Of a DNA stretch of 64,000 bases, positions 1-8,141 are shown in pieces; positions within the stretch are counted from its first letter, which is position 1; each line of letters starts with the position of its first letter. Below the pieces are notes generated by a model, which did no database searches, was not told where the DNA came from, and saw only the letters and a list, made by a program, of their open reading frames with translations. The position numbers were made by a program, and so were the translations under genes. Where the stretch lies: positions 1-64,000 of the forward strand of contig RAYB01000016.1 in assembly GCA_003669055.1 (NCBI GenBank), in the 5' to 3' direction. Origin of the DNA: a bacterium 1XD21-70. Its GTDB lineage: Bacteria > Bacillota > Clostridia > Lachnospirales > Lachnospiraceae.

Positions 1-154
1 CCAGTGAGGAGTTGTTTTATTTTGTGACAAAGAGAATCCCGTATTTATGCGGGTTCTGGCGTTTCGCAAACGCCTATGGGAGAAAAAGGATAGAAAGGAG
101 CGGCTGCCGTACAGGGCTTATTGTCCTCAAGCCCGGGCAGCAGAATGATGTTTT
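1..154 (+). promoter_or_regulatory. Structured leader before the hemerythrin-REC gene
   Basis: This non-coding stretch holds three stems. Bases 34-57 form an imperfect GAATCCCG/CGGGTTC hairpin. Bases 56-74 form GGCGTTT-CGC-AAACGCC. Bases 103-141 form a two-part stem, GCTGCC/GGCAGC outside and GGGCTT/AAGCCC inside. An AAGGAG ribosome-site-like sequence at 95-100 lies just before the last stem, and no such site lies directly before the ATG at 155. The order of elements loosely recalls a cyclic-dinucleotide (GEMM-like) riboswitch, but I could not match the consensus. It may also include the tail of an upstream transcript. Confidence 0.35.
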
Positions 155-1516
155 ATGAATACTCAGTTTGTATGGAAGGAAGAGTATAATATTGGGGTAG
201 AACTCATTGACAAGGAGCATCAGGAACTTTTTCAATATATCAACAGGCTTTTCCAACTTACACAGAAGAAATGGGGATGGAACAACAGTCGGCAGTCGTG
301 CAGGAAAGGGATTGAATTTTTCAAAAAACACGCGGTAGAGCATTTTGCGGATGAGGAAGCTTACATGATTTCCATCGGCTATAAGGGAGTGGAGCAGCAT
401 CGGAGGATCCATGAGGGATTTCTGAAAAACACGCTCCCTGCCCTTGAGCAGGAACTGAAGCAGACAGACTATTCTCCGGAGGCAGTGGAGCATTTTTTGG
501 GTGTCTGTGCCGGATGGCTGATCGGGCATACCACGATGGACGACCTTTCCATTACCGGAAAAAACGACAGAAAATGGGAGCATCTTCTTCCTGGGGAAGA
601 ACAGGCAGCCTTGAGGAAGGCCATTGCCCAGCTGATGTATGATATGTTCCTTTTAAGGCCTCAGATGGTCAGTGATTCTTACCGGGGGGAAAAATTCGGG
701 AAGGGAATCTATTACCGCATGCTTTTCGGCTCGGAGCAGTCGGATAAAAAGAAGGAAATTTTTTTGGTTTTTGAAGAGAAGCTGCTGTTTTGCACTGTTG
801 GAAGGAAGATGGGAGCCAATCCGGCCAGGCTGAGCAACAGCCTGCTCCATGCTGCCAGGCTTACCATGCAGCGCTTCACCAAAAGGATACAGGAATTTTT
901 GGCAGAAGAATATAGCAAACTGGAGGAGGAAAACTTCCTGCCCTATGAGGACTTCCAGGAAGCATTGGAAAATGAAAAACTGCTGGCCAGCCTGCTGTTC
1001 AATTCCGGAGAGGGATATTTTGCCTATTGTGTTCTGGACTCCCACTCGCCCCAGAAAGACTTAGGAACCCCCATTGATGCCCAAAATGCCACGGCTGAGG
1101 TGGAAAAGTACCTTAACAAACGGGAGGAGCAGGAAAAGGCGGCTCCGAAGCGGAAGATCCTCCTGGTAGATGATTCCCTTATGATCCGGCAGGGCATGGA
1201 AAAGCTGTTGGGGAAAGACTATGAGATCTTCCAGGCAGAATCCGGAGTAGCGGCTCTTAATATACTCCGCATCAACCGGCCGGATTTGGTACTGCTGGAT
1301 TATGATATGCCGATTTGCAACGGAAAGCAGACATTGGAACTGATCCGCTCCCAAAAGGATTTCTTAGATATCCCGGTTATATTCCTGACCGGAAGAGATG
1401 ATGCGGAGACAGTGAATAATGTATTAGCCCTAAAGCCTACCGGATATATGTTAAAGAGTTTGAAGCAGTCGGATATTAAGAACAGGATTGATGCATTTTT
1501 TGAGAAAAAGAACTAA
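155..1516 (+). CDS. Bacteriohemerythrin domain fused to a response-regulator receiver domain
   Basis: Residues 1-135 are a bacteriohemerythrin: WKEEYNIGVELIDKEH, then HAVEHFADEE, QHRRIH and GHTTMDD supply the expected iron ligands (H22, H59 or H63, E67, H82, H86, H125, D130). Residues 333-450 are a CheY-like receiver domain with the acidic pair in LLVDD, the phospho-acceptor in LLDYDMP (D382), T412 and K434. The middle 160-320 is an unassigned alpha/beta region that may be CheX-like. There is no DNA-binding output domain. The family suggests an oxygen- or redox-sensing iron protein that signals through phosphotransfer or protein contact. The start is forced, because TGA at 146-148 is in frame just upstream, and the ATG lacks an adjacent ribosome site. 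No partner kinase lies in the window. Confidence 0.85.
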   Translation: MNTQFVWKEEYNIGVELIDKEHQELFQYINRLFQLTQKKWGWNNSRQSCRKGIEFFKKHAVEHFADEEAYMISIGYKGVEQHRRIHEGFLKNTLPALEQELKQTDYSPEAVEHFLGVCAGWLIGHTTMDDLSITGKNDRKWEHLLPGEEQAALRKAIAQLMYDMFLLRPQMVSDSYRGEKFGKGIYYRMLFGSEQSDKKKEIFLVFEEKLLFCTVGRKMGANPARLSNSLLHAARLTMQRFTKRIQEFLAEEYSKLEEENFLPYEDFQEALENEKLLASLLFNSGEGYFAYCVLDSHSPQKDLGTPIDAQNATAEVEKYLNKREEQEKAAPKRKILLVDDSLMIRQGMEKLLGKDYEIFQAESGVAALNILRINRPDLVLLDYDMPICNGKQTLELIRSQKDFLDIPVIFLTGRDDAETVNNVLALKPTGYMLKSLKQSDIKNRIDAFFEKKN

Positions 1517-1524
1517 TGTTTTGA

Positions 1525-1563
1525 AACAAACGCCAGGCCAGGAAGCTTGGCGTTTGTTTTTTT
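1525..1563 (+). terminator. Rho-independent terminator after the hemerythrin-REC gene
   Basis: AACAAACGCCA at 1525-1535 pairs perfectly with TGGCGTTTGTT at 1548-1558 and runs into a T tract. Confidence 0.9.
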
Positions 1564-1604
1564 GCCGCCTGCCACTCTCTTTTGCTTCCATAAAAGCAAA
1601 GGTA

Positions 1605-1633
1605 TTGACATTGCGTATTCTGTGAAATAAGAT
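1605..1633 (+). promoter_or_regulatory. Sigma-A promoter of the alanyl-tRNA editing gene
   Basis: TTGACA at 1605-1610, a 17-base spacer and TAAGAT at 1628-1633. The -10 box covers the upstream in-frame ATG at 1632, so that codon cannot be the start. This supports the ATG at 1683. Confidence 0.8.
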
Positions 1634-1682
1634 GGAGGGGATAGTTTTTTGGTATACAAAGCATAGAAGGAGAAGCAGGTTT

Positions 1683-2867
1683 ATGACTGAGAAATTGTAT
1701 TATCAGGACAGCTACCAGAAGGAATTCACGGCGCTGGTAGTTGGATGTGAGTGGGACGAAAAGAAAGGGTGCTATGGGATTGTGCTGAACCGGACGTGTT
1801 TCTTTCCGGAAGAGGGCGGGCAATATGCTGACTCGGGCACGGTCCGGGGGATCTTGGTGGAGGACGTGCGGGAGAAGGACGGGGTTATTATCCATTATAT
1901 GAAAGAAGCGCTGGCGGAGGGGAGCGAAGTCTGCGGCCGGATTGATTTTGGGGAACGGTTTTCCCAGATGCAGCAGCATTCGGGGGAGCATATCGTATCG
2001 GGGCTGGTACATCGACATTTCGGCTATGATAACGTGGGCTTCCACTTAGGGAGGGAGTTGGTAACTATGGATTTTAATGGCAGCTTTACAAGGGAGCAGC
2101 TGCAGACAGTGGAACAGGAAGCCAACGAGGCTGTGGCGGCGAACCTGGTGATTCGTGCAGAATATCCTTCGCCGGAGGAACTGGCACAGATGGATTACCG
2201 CAGCAAGAAAGAATTAAGCGGGCAGGTGCGTATCGTGACGGTGCCGGGATATGATGTATGTGCCTGCTGTGCCCCGCACGTAAAGCGCACAGGGGAGATC
2301 GGCATGGTTCGGCTGATTGATGCCGCCAGGCATAAGGGCGGGACGCGGGTGACGATGGTGTGCGGATTCCGGGCATTGGCAGATTACCGGGTAAAGGAAG
2401 ACAATGTGCTGGAGATTTCGCGCCTTTTGTCAGCAAAGCCGTATGAGGCGGCCGAGGCAGTAAAGCGGCTGCAGCGGGAGGTGCAGCAATGGAAGGATAA
2501 ACTGTTTCACATGCAGAGCCGTTACCTGAACCAGAAGGCAGAGGAGTTGGGGGCGGGCGTGGAAGGACAGCATTTTTTACTGTTTGAGGAGGATTTAGAC
2601 AAGAATACCGCCCGGCGTTTTGTGGATACCGGCATGCGCCGCTGCGGGGGGATCTGCGGTATCTTCCTGGGCAATGACCGGCAGGGGTATCAGTACATCC
2701 TGGGCAGCCAGCATATAAACTTAAAAGATTTGCTAATAGATTTCCATGGAAAGTTCCCCGGCAAAGGCGGCGGGAAACCCGAGATGGTACAGGGCACGGT
2801 GACGGGGGACTGCCAGGGGTTAAGCTTATGGTTTGAGGAAAACGGCAGAAGGGGAAAGGAAAAATAA
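1683..2867 (+). CDS. Stand-alone alanyl-tRNA editing protein (AlaX type)
   Basis: This resembles the editing half of alanyl-tRNA synthetase and should hydrolyse mischarged Ser- or Gly-tRNA(Ala) in trans. Zinc-site motifs are visible: HSGEH (HxxxH) near residue 100 and CCAPH (CxxxH) near residue 195. The N-terminal FFPEEGGQYADSG segment matches the AlaRS-like OB/editing start, and the C-terminal part resembles a DHHA1 domain, so this is the long AlaX form. AGAAGGAG precedes the ATG at 1683, and the promoter overlaps the alternative start at 1632. The gene is 394 aa. It appears monocistronic, or runs into the exonuclease gene. Confidence 0.88.
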   Translation: MTEKLYYQDSYQKEFTALVVGCEWDEKKGCYGIVLNRTCFFPEEGGQYADSGTVRGILVEDVREKDGVIIHYMKEALAEGSEVCGRIDFGERFSQMQQHSGEHIVSGLVHRHFGYDNVGFHLGRELVTMDFNGSFTREQLQTVEQEANEAVAANLVIRAEYPSPEELAQMDYRSKKELSGQVRIVTVPGYDVCACCAPHVKRTGEIGMVRLIDAARHKGGTRVTMVCGFRALADYRVKEDNVLEISRLLSAKPYEAAEAVKRLQREVQQWKDKLFHMQSRYLNQKAEELGAGVEGQHFLLFEEDLDKNTARRFVDTGMRRCGGICGIFLGNDRQGYQYILGSQHINLKDLLIDFHGKFPGKGGGKPEMVQGTVTGDCQGLSLWFEENGRRGKEK

Positions 2868-2918
2868 CAGAAAAACAGCAACCGGACAAGAGGGATAGGC
2901 AAAATCCCCGCTTTATGG

Positions 2919-2924
2919 TATAAT
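2919..2924 (+). promoter_or_regulatory. -10 box (TATAAT) placed for a leaderless exonuclease mRNA
   Basis: A perfect TATAAT ends ten bases before the ATG at 2934, so transcription should begin at about 2931. A weak -35-like TAGGCA lies 17 bases upstream at 2896-2901. No Shine-Dalgarno sequence lies between the box and the start. Confidence 0.6.
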
Positions 2925-2933
2925 CGTTCTATT

Positions 2934-3938
2934 ATGAGGAATTACATTATATTCGACTTGGAATGGAATCAAAGTATATATGGAAAAGCAGATTCCATAG
3001 AAGATTTCCCGTTTGAAATTATAGAGATCGGGGCAGTAAGGATGGATCAGGATTGCATGATGGGAGGCGAATTCCACCGTCTGATCCGTCCGCAGGTTTA
3101 TACGCAGATGCATTATGCAATCTCAGAAGTTACGCATATGGACATGGGCGAACTGTGGAGCCATGGGGAGGAGTTTGCGGTTGCTGCCAGGGACTTTTTG
3201 GGCTGGTGCGGGGAGGAAAGCATTTATTGTACCTGGGGGGCTATGGATTTGACGGAACTGCAGAGGAATATGAGATATTTTTCCGTGGAGAACCCGTTCC
3301 CGAAGCCTTTGTTTTATTACGATATTCAGAAATTGTACGGCCTTTTTTATAAAGACGGGGTAAAGCCTTCCCTGGATACGGCAGTGGAGGAAATGGGGCT
3401 TTTGGAGAACCGTCCTTTCCACCGGGCTTTGGATGATGCGTACTATACCGGGAAGGTTTGGGCGCGGATGATGGAGGAATGGGGGGAGGAACGCCTGCTG
3501 CCCTACCGGTCGGTCGATTATTACCGGATCCCGGATAACAAAAAGGAAGAAGTCCGTATGGTCTTCCCCAGTTATTCCAAATATGTTTCGCGGGGCTTCC
3601 CCTCCAAAGAGGATGCCATGAAGGAACGTTCCGTGGCGGAGATGAAGTGCTACAAGTGTGGGCGTATGCTGCGCAAAAAAGTGCGGTGGTTTACCCCTAA
3701 CCAGAAGATATACTATGGTTTGGCACTTTGCCCAGAGCATGGATACCTGAAAGGGAAGATCCGGATGAAGAGGATTGACGATACCCAGGTCTATGTGGTC
3801 AAAACCTTAAAGCTGACGGATGAGGACGGGGCATTGGAGATAATGGCGCGCAAGGACGACATGCGCAAGAAAAGGGCACAGCGCAGCCGGGAAAAGAAAA
3901 AGCGCATGAAGAGCGGGCAAAATAAGAAAACCAGGTAG
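2934..3938 (+). CDS. DEDD-family 3'-5' exonuclease with C-terminal zinc motif (KapD-like)
   Basis: The N-terminal FDLEWNQ (D8, E10), the internal IEIGAVRMD and the later HRALDDAYYTGKV give the DEDDh exonuclease signature of the RNase T/DNA pol III epsilon superfamily. A Cys/His cluster near residues 239-268 (CYKCG and CPEHG) looks like a zinc ribbon, followed by a very basic tail (KKRAQRSREKKKR) that fits nucleic-acid binding. The family includes sporulation inhibitor KapD and RNA exonucleases, and the substrate here cannot be told from sequence. The start agrees with the family, and the ATG sits about three bases after the predicted transcription start. Confidence 0.82.
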   Translation: MRNYIIFDLEWNQSIYGKADSIEDFPFEIIEIGAVRMDQDCMMGGEFHRLIRPQVYTQMHYAISEVTHMDMGELWSHGEEFAVAARDFLGWCGEESIYCTWGAMDLTELQRNMRYFSVENPFPKPLFYYDIQKLYGLFYKDGVKPSLDTAVEEMGLLENRPFHRALDDAYYTGKVWARMMEEWGEERLLPYRSVDYYRIPDNKKEEVRMVFPSYSKYVSRGFPSKEDAMKERSVAEMKCYKCGRMLRKKVRWFTPNQKIYYGLALCPEHGYLKGKIRMKRIDDTQVYVVKTLKLTDEDGALEIMARKDDMRKKRAQRSREKKKRMKSGQNKKTR

Positions 3939-3960
3939 CCGAAAGGCATACCTGGTTTTT
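3927..3960. terminator. Shared bidirectional terminator
   Basis: AAAACCAGGTA at 3927-3937 pairs with TACCTGGTTTT at 3949-3959. A/T tracts flank both sides, so it can serve the exonuclease gene and the converging carboxypeptidase gene. It overlaps the exonuclease stop codon. Confidence 0.85.
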
Positions 3961-3962
3961 GG

Positions 3963-6158
3963 TTAATAATGCTTATATCTCTTGCCTGGCCGCCGCCTGG
4001 CACCGTCTAACAGGGAAGGCCTTTTCCGCTTTTGCTCCAGTAAATGCTGAAATTCATCATTGGAAATCCCGATATCTTGAAGCCGCTGCTGGCGGCGCTG
4101 GCGGCGGAGCATCCGGTTGGCGGATTCACGCTTCCTCTGGTTCAGGAACCAGCACAGAAGGGCATATCCGATAACGGCGCTGGCGGCGGCTGCCAACAGG
4201 ATCCAGAAAGCAGCCATAACCTGCGGGGGGATATGGAAAGCCAGTGCGCTGCTTTTCTCTGCCGCAGACTCTGCCGGGATTTCGGAGCCGGGGGACTCTT
4301 CTGAAAGCAGGCTTTGCGGCTCTATGAGCGGAACCTCCCTCAAGGGGGGAGAAGATTCCGGCTCTGTATGCCCGACGAGCAGATAGGTGGAACCTACTAA
4401 GTGCCCTCCGTAATCATAGCGGATCCAGGCGGCAGCATGCTTTGGTGCCCCTGCGGGCAGTTCATAGGAGATCGAAGAGGCAGTGTCAGAAAATTCTGCA
4501 TTGTTAGGCAGTGTAATCTGCCGGTTTTCCTGAACCCGTAGTATAGACAAATCGGTAGTGGGCAGACCCGCAACCGTCAGGTCATTTTCAATAGAGGCAT
4601 ATGTGGAGTCATAATCCGAGATCTCCAGGCAGCGGAAATTGCGGAAACCGAAATTCAGCATAGCCCGTGTGTCGCTATAATGGGTCTGATGGCCATTTAA
4701 AACAACCGTAATCAGCTGCATCCCATTCCGCCGTGCACAAGTGACGAGGGTATTGCCTGCAAGCGTAGTATAACCTGTTTTACCGCCGACAGCGCCTGCA
4801 TAATAATTGGGGCTGTTCTTTTTTATCATCTGATGCCCCGGGTAGATACGCAGGCCCTCACGGTTTCTTTTGGTCGGGGGCAGATCGTAGTAAAGGGTAG
4901 ATACAATCTGGGAAAAGACTTCATTTTGGAAGGCCGCCTGTGCAATCAGAGCCATATCGTGGGCGGAAGTATAATGGTCGGGGTTGTTGAGGCCGCTGGG
5001 ATTGCTGAAATGGGAATCCGTGCAGCCTAGCGAGAGAGCCTTGGCATTCATCATGGCAGAGAATGCTTCCGTGGAACTTGCGGCATGCTCGGCAAGCGCA
5101 TTGGCGGCTTCGTTTGCCGACTTTAGCATCATGGCATAGAGGCAGTCAAGGACAGTGAGCCGGTCGCCTTCTTCTAGATTGGCGTTGCTGCTGTTTGTTT
5201 CCACATTATAAACGGCATTGTGGGAAAAGGTCACGACCTCATCTAAGGAACAGTTCTCGATAATAATCAGGGCTGTCAGGATCTTGGTGATACTGGCAGG
5301 GAAATACTGTTCGTGGATATTTTTCCCATATAGGACGGCGCCGGAATTGCCGTCTATCAAAATCCCTCCCTCCGCCATGATGGAGGGGCCGTTCGGCCAG
5401 GCAGGGGCAGCATAGGCAGGCTGGGCAAACAGCCCAAAACACAGGGAAAGGCAAAGGAAAAAGGATAAAATGCTTTTCTTGGCAGTCCGCAGCATGCATC
5501 CGCAGCTGGCTAAGAATACCACCAGGACACTGGCGCCGTAGGTAATTGCGATCCGGGCCGCCGTATCCATGAAGAATGGCTCCGGGACAATATTGATCAG
5601 AAGATCCGTCCTCGGATCCAGCATCCACAGGTCATTGTTAAAAAAGATGTGGTGGAACACGATAAAATACCTGGAAAAATCGCTGGCGATAATGGCAGCC
5701 AGCACTGCCAGCAGGGCAAAAAACAGCAATGTCCCTGCGCATAGCGTCCGGGGCAGGAGGCGTTTTAGGTTTGCGCGGGTATAAAGCAGGATGGCCAAGG
5801 AGGCCATGATGATAATCAGGCAGCCCTGGCGGACGGCGATTGCGCCCAGGAATAACCCCCGCACGTCTTCCATATGGGCAATTTCCCGCTCGTTGAAGAA
5901 TTCCCTGGGCTGGCCGTTGACGGTCGTGGGGACATGCAGGTCCTCGCGGCGCCCGCGCAGGTATGCCATCATTTCCGAGGTCACATCCAAAAGGTCGTCC
6001 ATCTCCATATGGACATTTTCTAACACATTGTATTTGCGGTATTCTTTTTCGTAATAGCCGGGGGTCCAGTAGGTGACTGCCTCCACGGAGGTAATCAGCA
6101 GGGTGACCATCAGGGCAAATGCACATAGGAGGCCGAGTATAGTCTGGATAAGTTTCAT
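3963..6158 (-). CDS. DUF1461-type membrane domain fused to a D-alanyl-D-alanine carboxypeptidase (S11)
   Basis: Residues 1-225 match a TIGR01906/DUF1461-type integral membrane protein: four hydrophobic segments with WTPGYYEKEYRKYNV after the first. Residues 228-251 look like an internal signal peptide ending AYA-A. Residues 255-530 are a penicillin-binding S11 peptidase with SITK (S289, K292), SAN (347-349) and KTG (460-462), all catalytic motifs intact. A Pro/Ser/Glu-rich linker, a transmembrane helix near 665-690 and a basic cytoplasmic tail follow. Known S11 enzymes trim D-Ala from peptidoglycan pentapeptides outside the cell. Fusion of the two domains in one 731-aa protein is unusual, and the internal signal peptide suggests processing. 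Confidence 0.85.
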   Translation of the reverse strand: MKLIQTILGLLCAFALMVTLLITSVEAVTYWTPGYYEKEYRKYNVLENVHMEMDDLLDVTSEMMAYLRGRREDLHVPTTVNGQPREFFNEREIAHMEDVRGLFLGAIAVRQGCLIIIMASLAILLYTRANLKRLLPRTLCAGTLLFFALLAVLAAIIASDFSRYFIVFHHIFFNNDLWMLDPRTDLLINIVPEPFFMDTAARIAITYGASVLVVFLASCGCMLRTAKKSILSFFLCLSLCFGLFAQPAYAAPAWPNGPSIMAEGGILIDGNSGAVLYGKNIHEQYFPASITKILTALIIIENCSLDEVVTFSHNAVYNVETNSSNANLEEGDRLTVLDCLYAMMLKSANEAANALAEHAASSTEAFSAMMNAKALSLGCTDSHFSNPSGLNNPDHYTSAHDMALIAQAAFQNEVFSQIVSTLYYDLPPTKRNREGLRIYPGHQMIKKNSPNYYAGAVGGKTGYTTLAGNTLVTCARRNGMQLITVVLNGHQTHYSDTRAMLNFGFRNFRCLEISDYDSTYASIENDLTVAGLPTTDLSILRVQENRQITLPNNAEFSDTASSISYELPAGAPKHAAAWIRYDYGGHLVGSTYLLVGHTEPESSPPLREVPLIEPQSLLSEESPGSEIPAESAAEKSSALAFHIPPQVMAAFWILLAAAASAVIGYALLCWFLNQRKRESANRMLRRQRRQQRLQDIGISNDEFQHLLEQKRKRPSLLDGARRRPGKRYKHY

Positions 6159-6230
6159 GGTTTGGTTCCTTTCCTGTACATCGGGTACCCCTTACAAAGG
6201 GGGCAATATGGTTTAAAGCTATCATACACC

Positions 6231-6275
6231 AAATAAGAGATTTTTTATAGTCCAAATTTTTAATATCTCTTATTT
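6231..6275. repeat. Inverted repeat in a divergent promoter region
   Basis: AAATAAGAGAT at 6231-6241 and ATCTCTTATTT at 6265-6275 are perfect 11-base arms separated by 23 bases. They lie between the divergent carboxypeptidase-fusion and TRIC-like genes, six bases before the -35 box of the latter. This is a candidate operator. Confidence 0.55.
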
Positions 6276-6280
6276 ATTGG

Positions 6281-6308
6281 TTGACGAAACGCCTGGTCAT
6301 GCTATAAT
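6281..6308 (+). promoter_or_regulatory. Sigma-A promoter of the TRIC-like gene
   Basis: TTGACG at 6281-6286, a 16-base spacer and TATAAT at 6303-6308. Confidence 0.8.
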
Positions 6309-6349
6309 CAATGGAATATGAGACTTAGGAAGAGACGGGGGATTGTATT

Positions 6350-6994
6350 ATGCCACAACAAATTACGGTATTTTTTATCATAGAGATGGCCGGGACAGCT
6401 GCCTTTGCCTGTTCCGGCGGCATGGTGGCCATCAAAAAACATCTGGATCTGCTGGGCATTATCGTGCTGGGGGTGACCACGGCCGTTGGAGGGGGGATGC
6501 TTCGTGACCTTATTATCGGGATCCATCCGCCGACGCTGTTTGTGAAGCCTATCTATGTGTGGATGGCTTTTCTGTCGGTTCTTGTTTTGTTTTTTATAGT
6601 GAGGTTTTGCCGGATTACTTTGGAAGTGCTGGAGTCGGATCTCTATGAACGGGTGATGAACCTTTTAGATGCCATCGGGCTGGGGGCATTTACGGTAGTG
6701 GGCATTGATACTGCGATTGAGGCGGGCTTTGGCGAGTACCATTTCCTGATGATATTTTTGGGGACCATTACCGGGGTCGGCGGCGGCATCCTGCGGGACA
6801 TGATGGCAGGGCAGACCCCGGCAGTGCTGAAAAAGCATGTATATGCCTGTGCATCGATCGCCGGGGCTATGTGTTATGTCGGGCTTCTCCACTGGCTGGG
6901 CAATGACCTTTCCATGGTGCTTAGCGCCCTGCTGGTAGTTGTTATCCGGATATTAGCCCGCAGATACCGTTGGAACCTGCCGACGGCAATGTAG
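6350..6994 (+). CDS. TRIC/UPF0126-family membrane protein (YicG/YadS-like)
   Basis: About seven hydrophobic segments and two related glycine-rich signatures, GGGMLRDLIIG (near residue 47) and GGGILRDMMAG (near 143). These mark the two internal repeats of the trimeric intracellular cation channel family. Bacterial members conduct monovalent cations, and some have been linked to glycine uptake, so the substrate is uncertain. At 214 aa it is full length. It is probably co-transcribed with the PAP2 gene 12 bases downstream. Confidence 0.85.
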   Translation: MPQQITVFFIIEMAGTAAFACSGGMVAIKKHLDLLGIIVLGVTTAVGGGMLRDLIIGIHPPTLFVKPIYVWMAFLSVLVLFFIVRFCRITLEVLESDLYERVMNLLDAIGLGAFTVVGIDTAIEAGFGEYHFLMIFLGTITGVGGGILRDMMAGQTPAVLKKHVYACASIAGAMCYVGLLHWLGNDLSMVLSALLVVVIRILARRYRWNLPTAM

Positions 6995-7006
6995 AAAGGA
7001 GTTTAT

Positions 7007-7546
7007 ATGGGGATTTTAGGGTTTTTCTGGCAGCTAGACAGTGCGCTCCTATTGTGGTTCCAGTCCATCCGCCAGGAGTGGATGACCCCGTTTTGGAAGC
7101 TGGTTACTTCCCTGGGGGACGGAGGATGGTTTTGGATTGCCCTGGCACTGCTGCTGTGTTTTTGCAAAACGAGGAAAGCCGGCCTTGCCGCCCTGCTGGC
7201 ATTGGCGGTTGGTGCACTTATTACCAATATCCTCCTTAAGCCGGCCTTTGCCAGGATCCGGCCTTACGAGGTGATTGACGGATTGACTTTGCTTGTTGAG
7301 GCGCAGAAGGATTTTTCTTTCCCTTCCGGCCATTCTTGTGCGTCTTTTGCCGCCGCCATAGCACTCTGGGGGCATCTTCCGCGGCGGGTCTGCACGGGGC
7401 TGCTTCTTTTGGCTGTATTGGTTGCCCTTTCCCGCCTATATGTCGGTGTCCACTATCCGAGTGATGTGCTGGGCGGGATAATGGTCGGGACAGCCGCAGG
7501 ATGCCTTGCGCACAAAGCGGTCAAGCCCCCTTCTTGGAGCGCTTGA
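7007..7546 (+). CDS. PAP2-family membrane phosphatase
   Basis: This is a six-helix type-2 phosphatidic acid phosphatase. The three signature motifs are KPAFARIRP (motif 1), PSGHSCASF (motif 2) and SRLYVGVHYPSDV (motif 3), with the catalytic histidines in motifs 2 and 3. Family members remove phosphate from undecaprenyl pyrophosphate, phosphatidylglycerophosphate or phosphatidic acid, and the true substrate cannot be assigned. AGAAAGGAG precedes the ATG. Its last 26 bases overlap the 3' end of the converging V-ATPase subunit D gene, with no terminator between. Confidence 0.87.
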   Translation: MGILGFFWQLDSALLLWFQSIRQEWMTPFWKLVTSLGDGGWFWIALALLLCFCKTRKAGLAALLALAVGALITNILLKPAFARIRPYEVIDGLTLLVEAQKDFSFPSGHSCASFAAAIALWGHLPRRVCTGLLLLAVLVALSRLYVGVHYPSDVLGGIMVGTAAGCLAHKAVKPPSWSA

Positions 7547-8141
7547 TCACCTTAAGGCGGGTGAATTCTTCCCGGTCCTTTTCTTCCAGGGCATTGGTAA
7601 TATCGGTTACTAAGGTGCGGTACATGGGGATCGTGATATTTTTGAGGGCATTTGCCCGCTTTTGGGTCTTGCGGATGCTGGCGGCAAGCCGGTAGGCAGA
7701 ATTTTCTACCATGGACAGCCTGATGGTTAAATCCTTAACTTTATCAAAATGCAGCCGCGCCTCGTCTAGGGACTCCCGGGTGCTGTGGAAGGCATAGGAC
7801 AGCTTCATGGGAACAGGTTCATGCTGGACAAGGGGGATTTCCGTGCCCATGATGCTGCGGGTTTTAATACGGATGGAATCCTCGGCCGGCACGGAGGCGG
7901 CCATTTCCTCAACGAAATGGATCCCCAGTTCCATATTGGCATGCTGCAGTGCCTTGTAGGCCTCTGTGAAGGTAGTGTCGATTTCCGATTGGATCTCCCT
8001 GGCCAGGTCGATCAGGCCCATCAGCTCCCGCAGCAGGATGTTCCTCTTTTTATCCATCAGTTCATAGCCCTGGCTGGCAAGGGCAAGTGAATTCTTTGCC
8101 AGAATCAGGTTGCCCTTGGTGGGGAAGGTGTTTGGGTTCAT
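7521..8141 (-). CDS. atpD: V-type ATP synthase subunit D
   Basis: Subunit D forms the central rotor stalk that carries torque from the A3B3 head to the membrane ring. The N-terminal [30 protein letters not shown] is characteristic, and the 206-aa protein is mostly coiled coil. A second basic segment, [14 protein letters not shown], closes the C-terminal helix. It is the last gene of the nine-gene operon; its start overlaps the end of subunit B by four bases, so translation is probably coupled. The 3' end overlaps the converging PAP2 gene by 26 bases. Confidence 0.95.
   Translation of the reverse strand: MNPNTFPTKGNLILAKNSLALASQGYELMDKKRNILLRELMGLIDLAREIQSEIDTTFTEAYKALQHANMELGIHFVEEMAASVPAEDSIRIKTRSIMGTEIPLVQHEPVPMKLSYAFHSTRESLDEARLHFDKVKDLTIRLSMVENSAYRLAASIRKTQKRANALKNITIPMYRTLVTDITNALEEKDREEFTRLKVIKRSKKGA

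Noticed and set aside
74-583. Minus-strand open frame of 169 aa opposite the hemerythrin gene
   Set aside because: It lies entirely opposite a gene with clear motifs and shows no family features or ribosome site.
2086-2889. Minus-strand Pro/Ser/Arg-rich frame opposite the alanyl-tRNA editing gene
   Set aside because: Composition is that of an antisense shadow in a GC-rich gene; no start site or homology signals.
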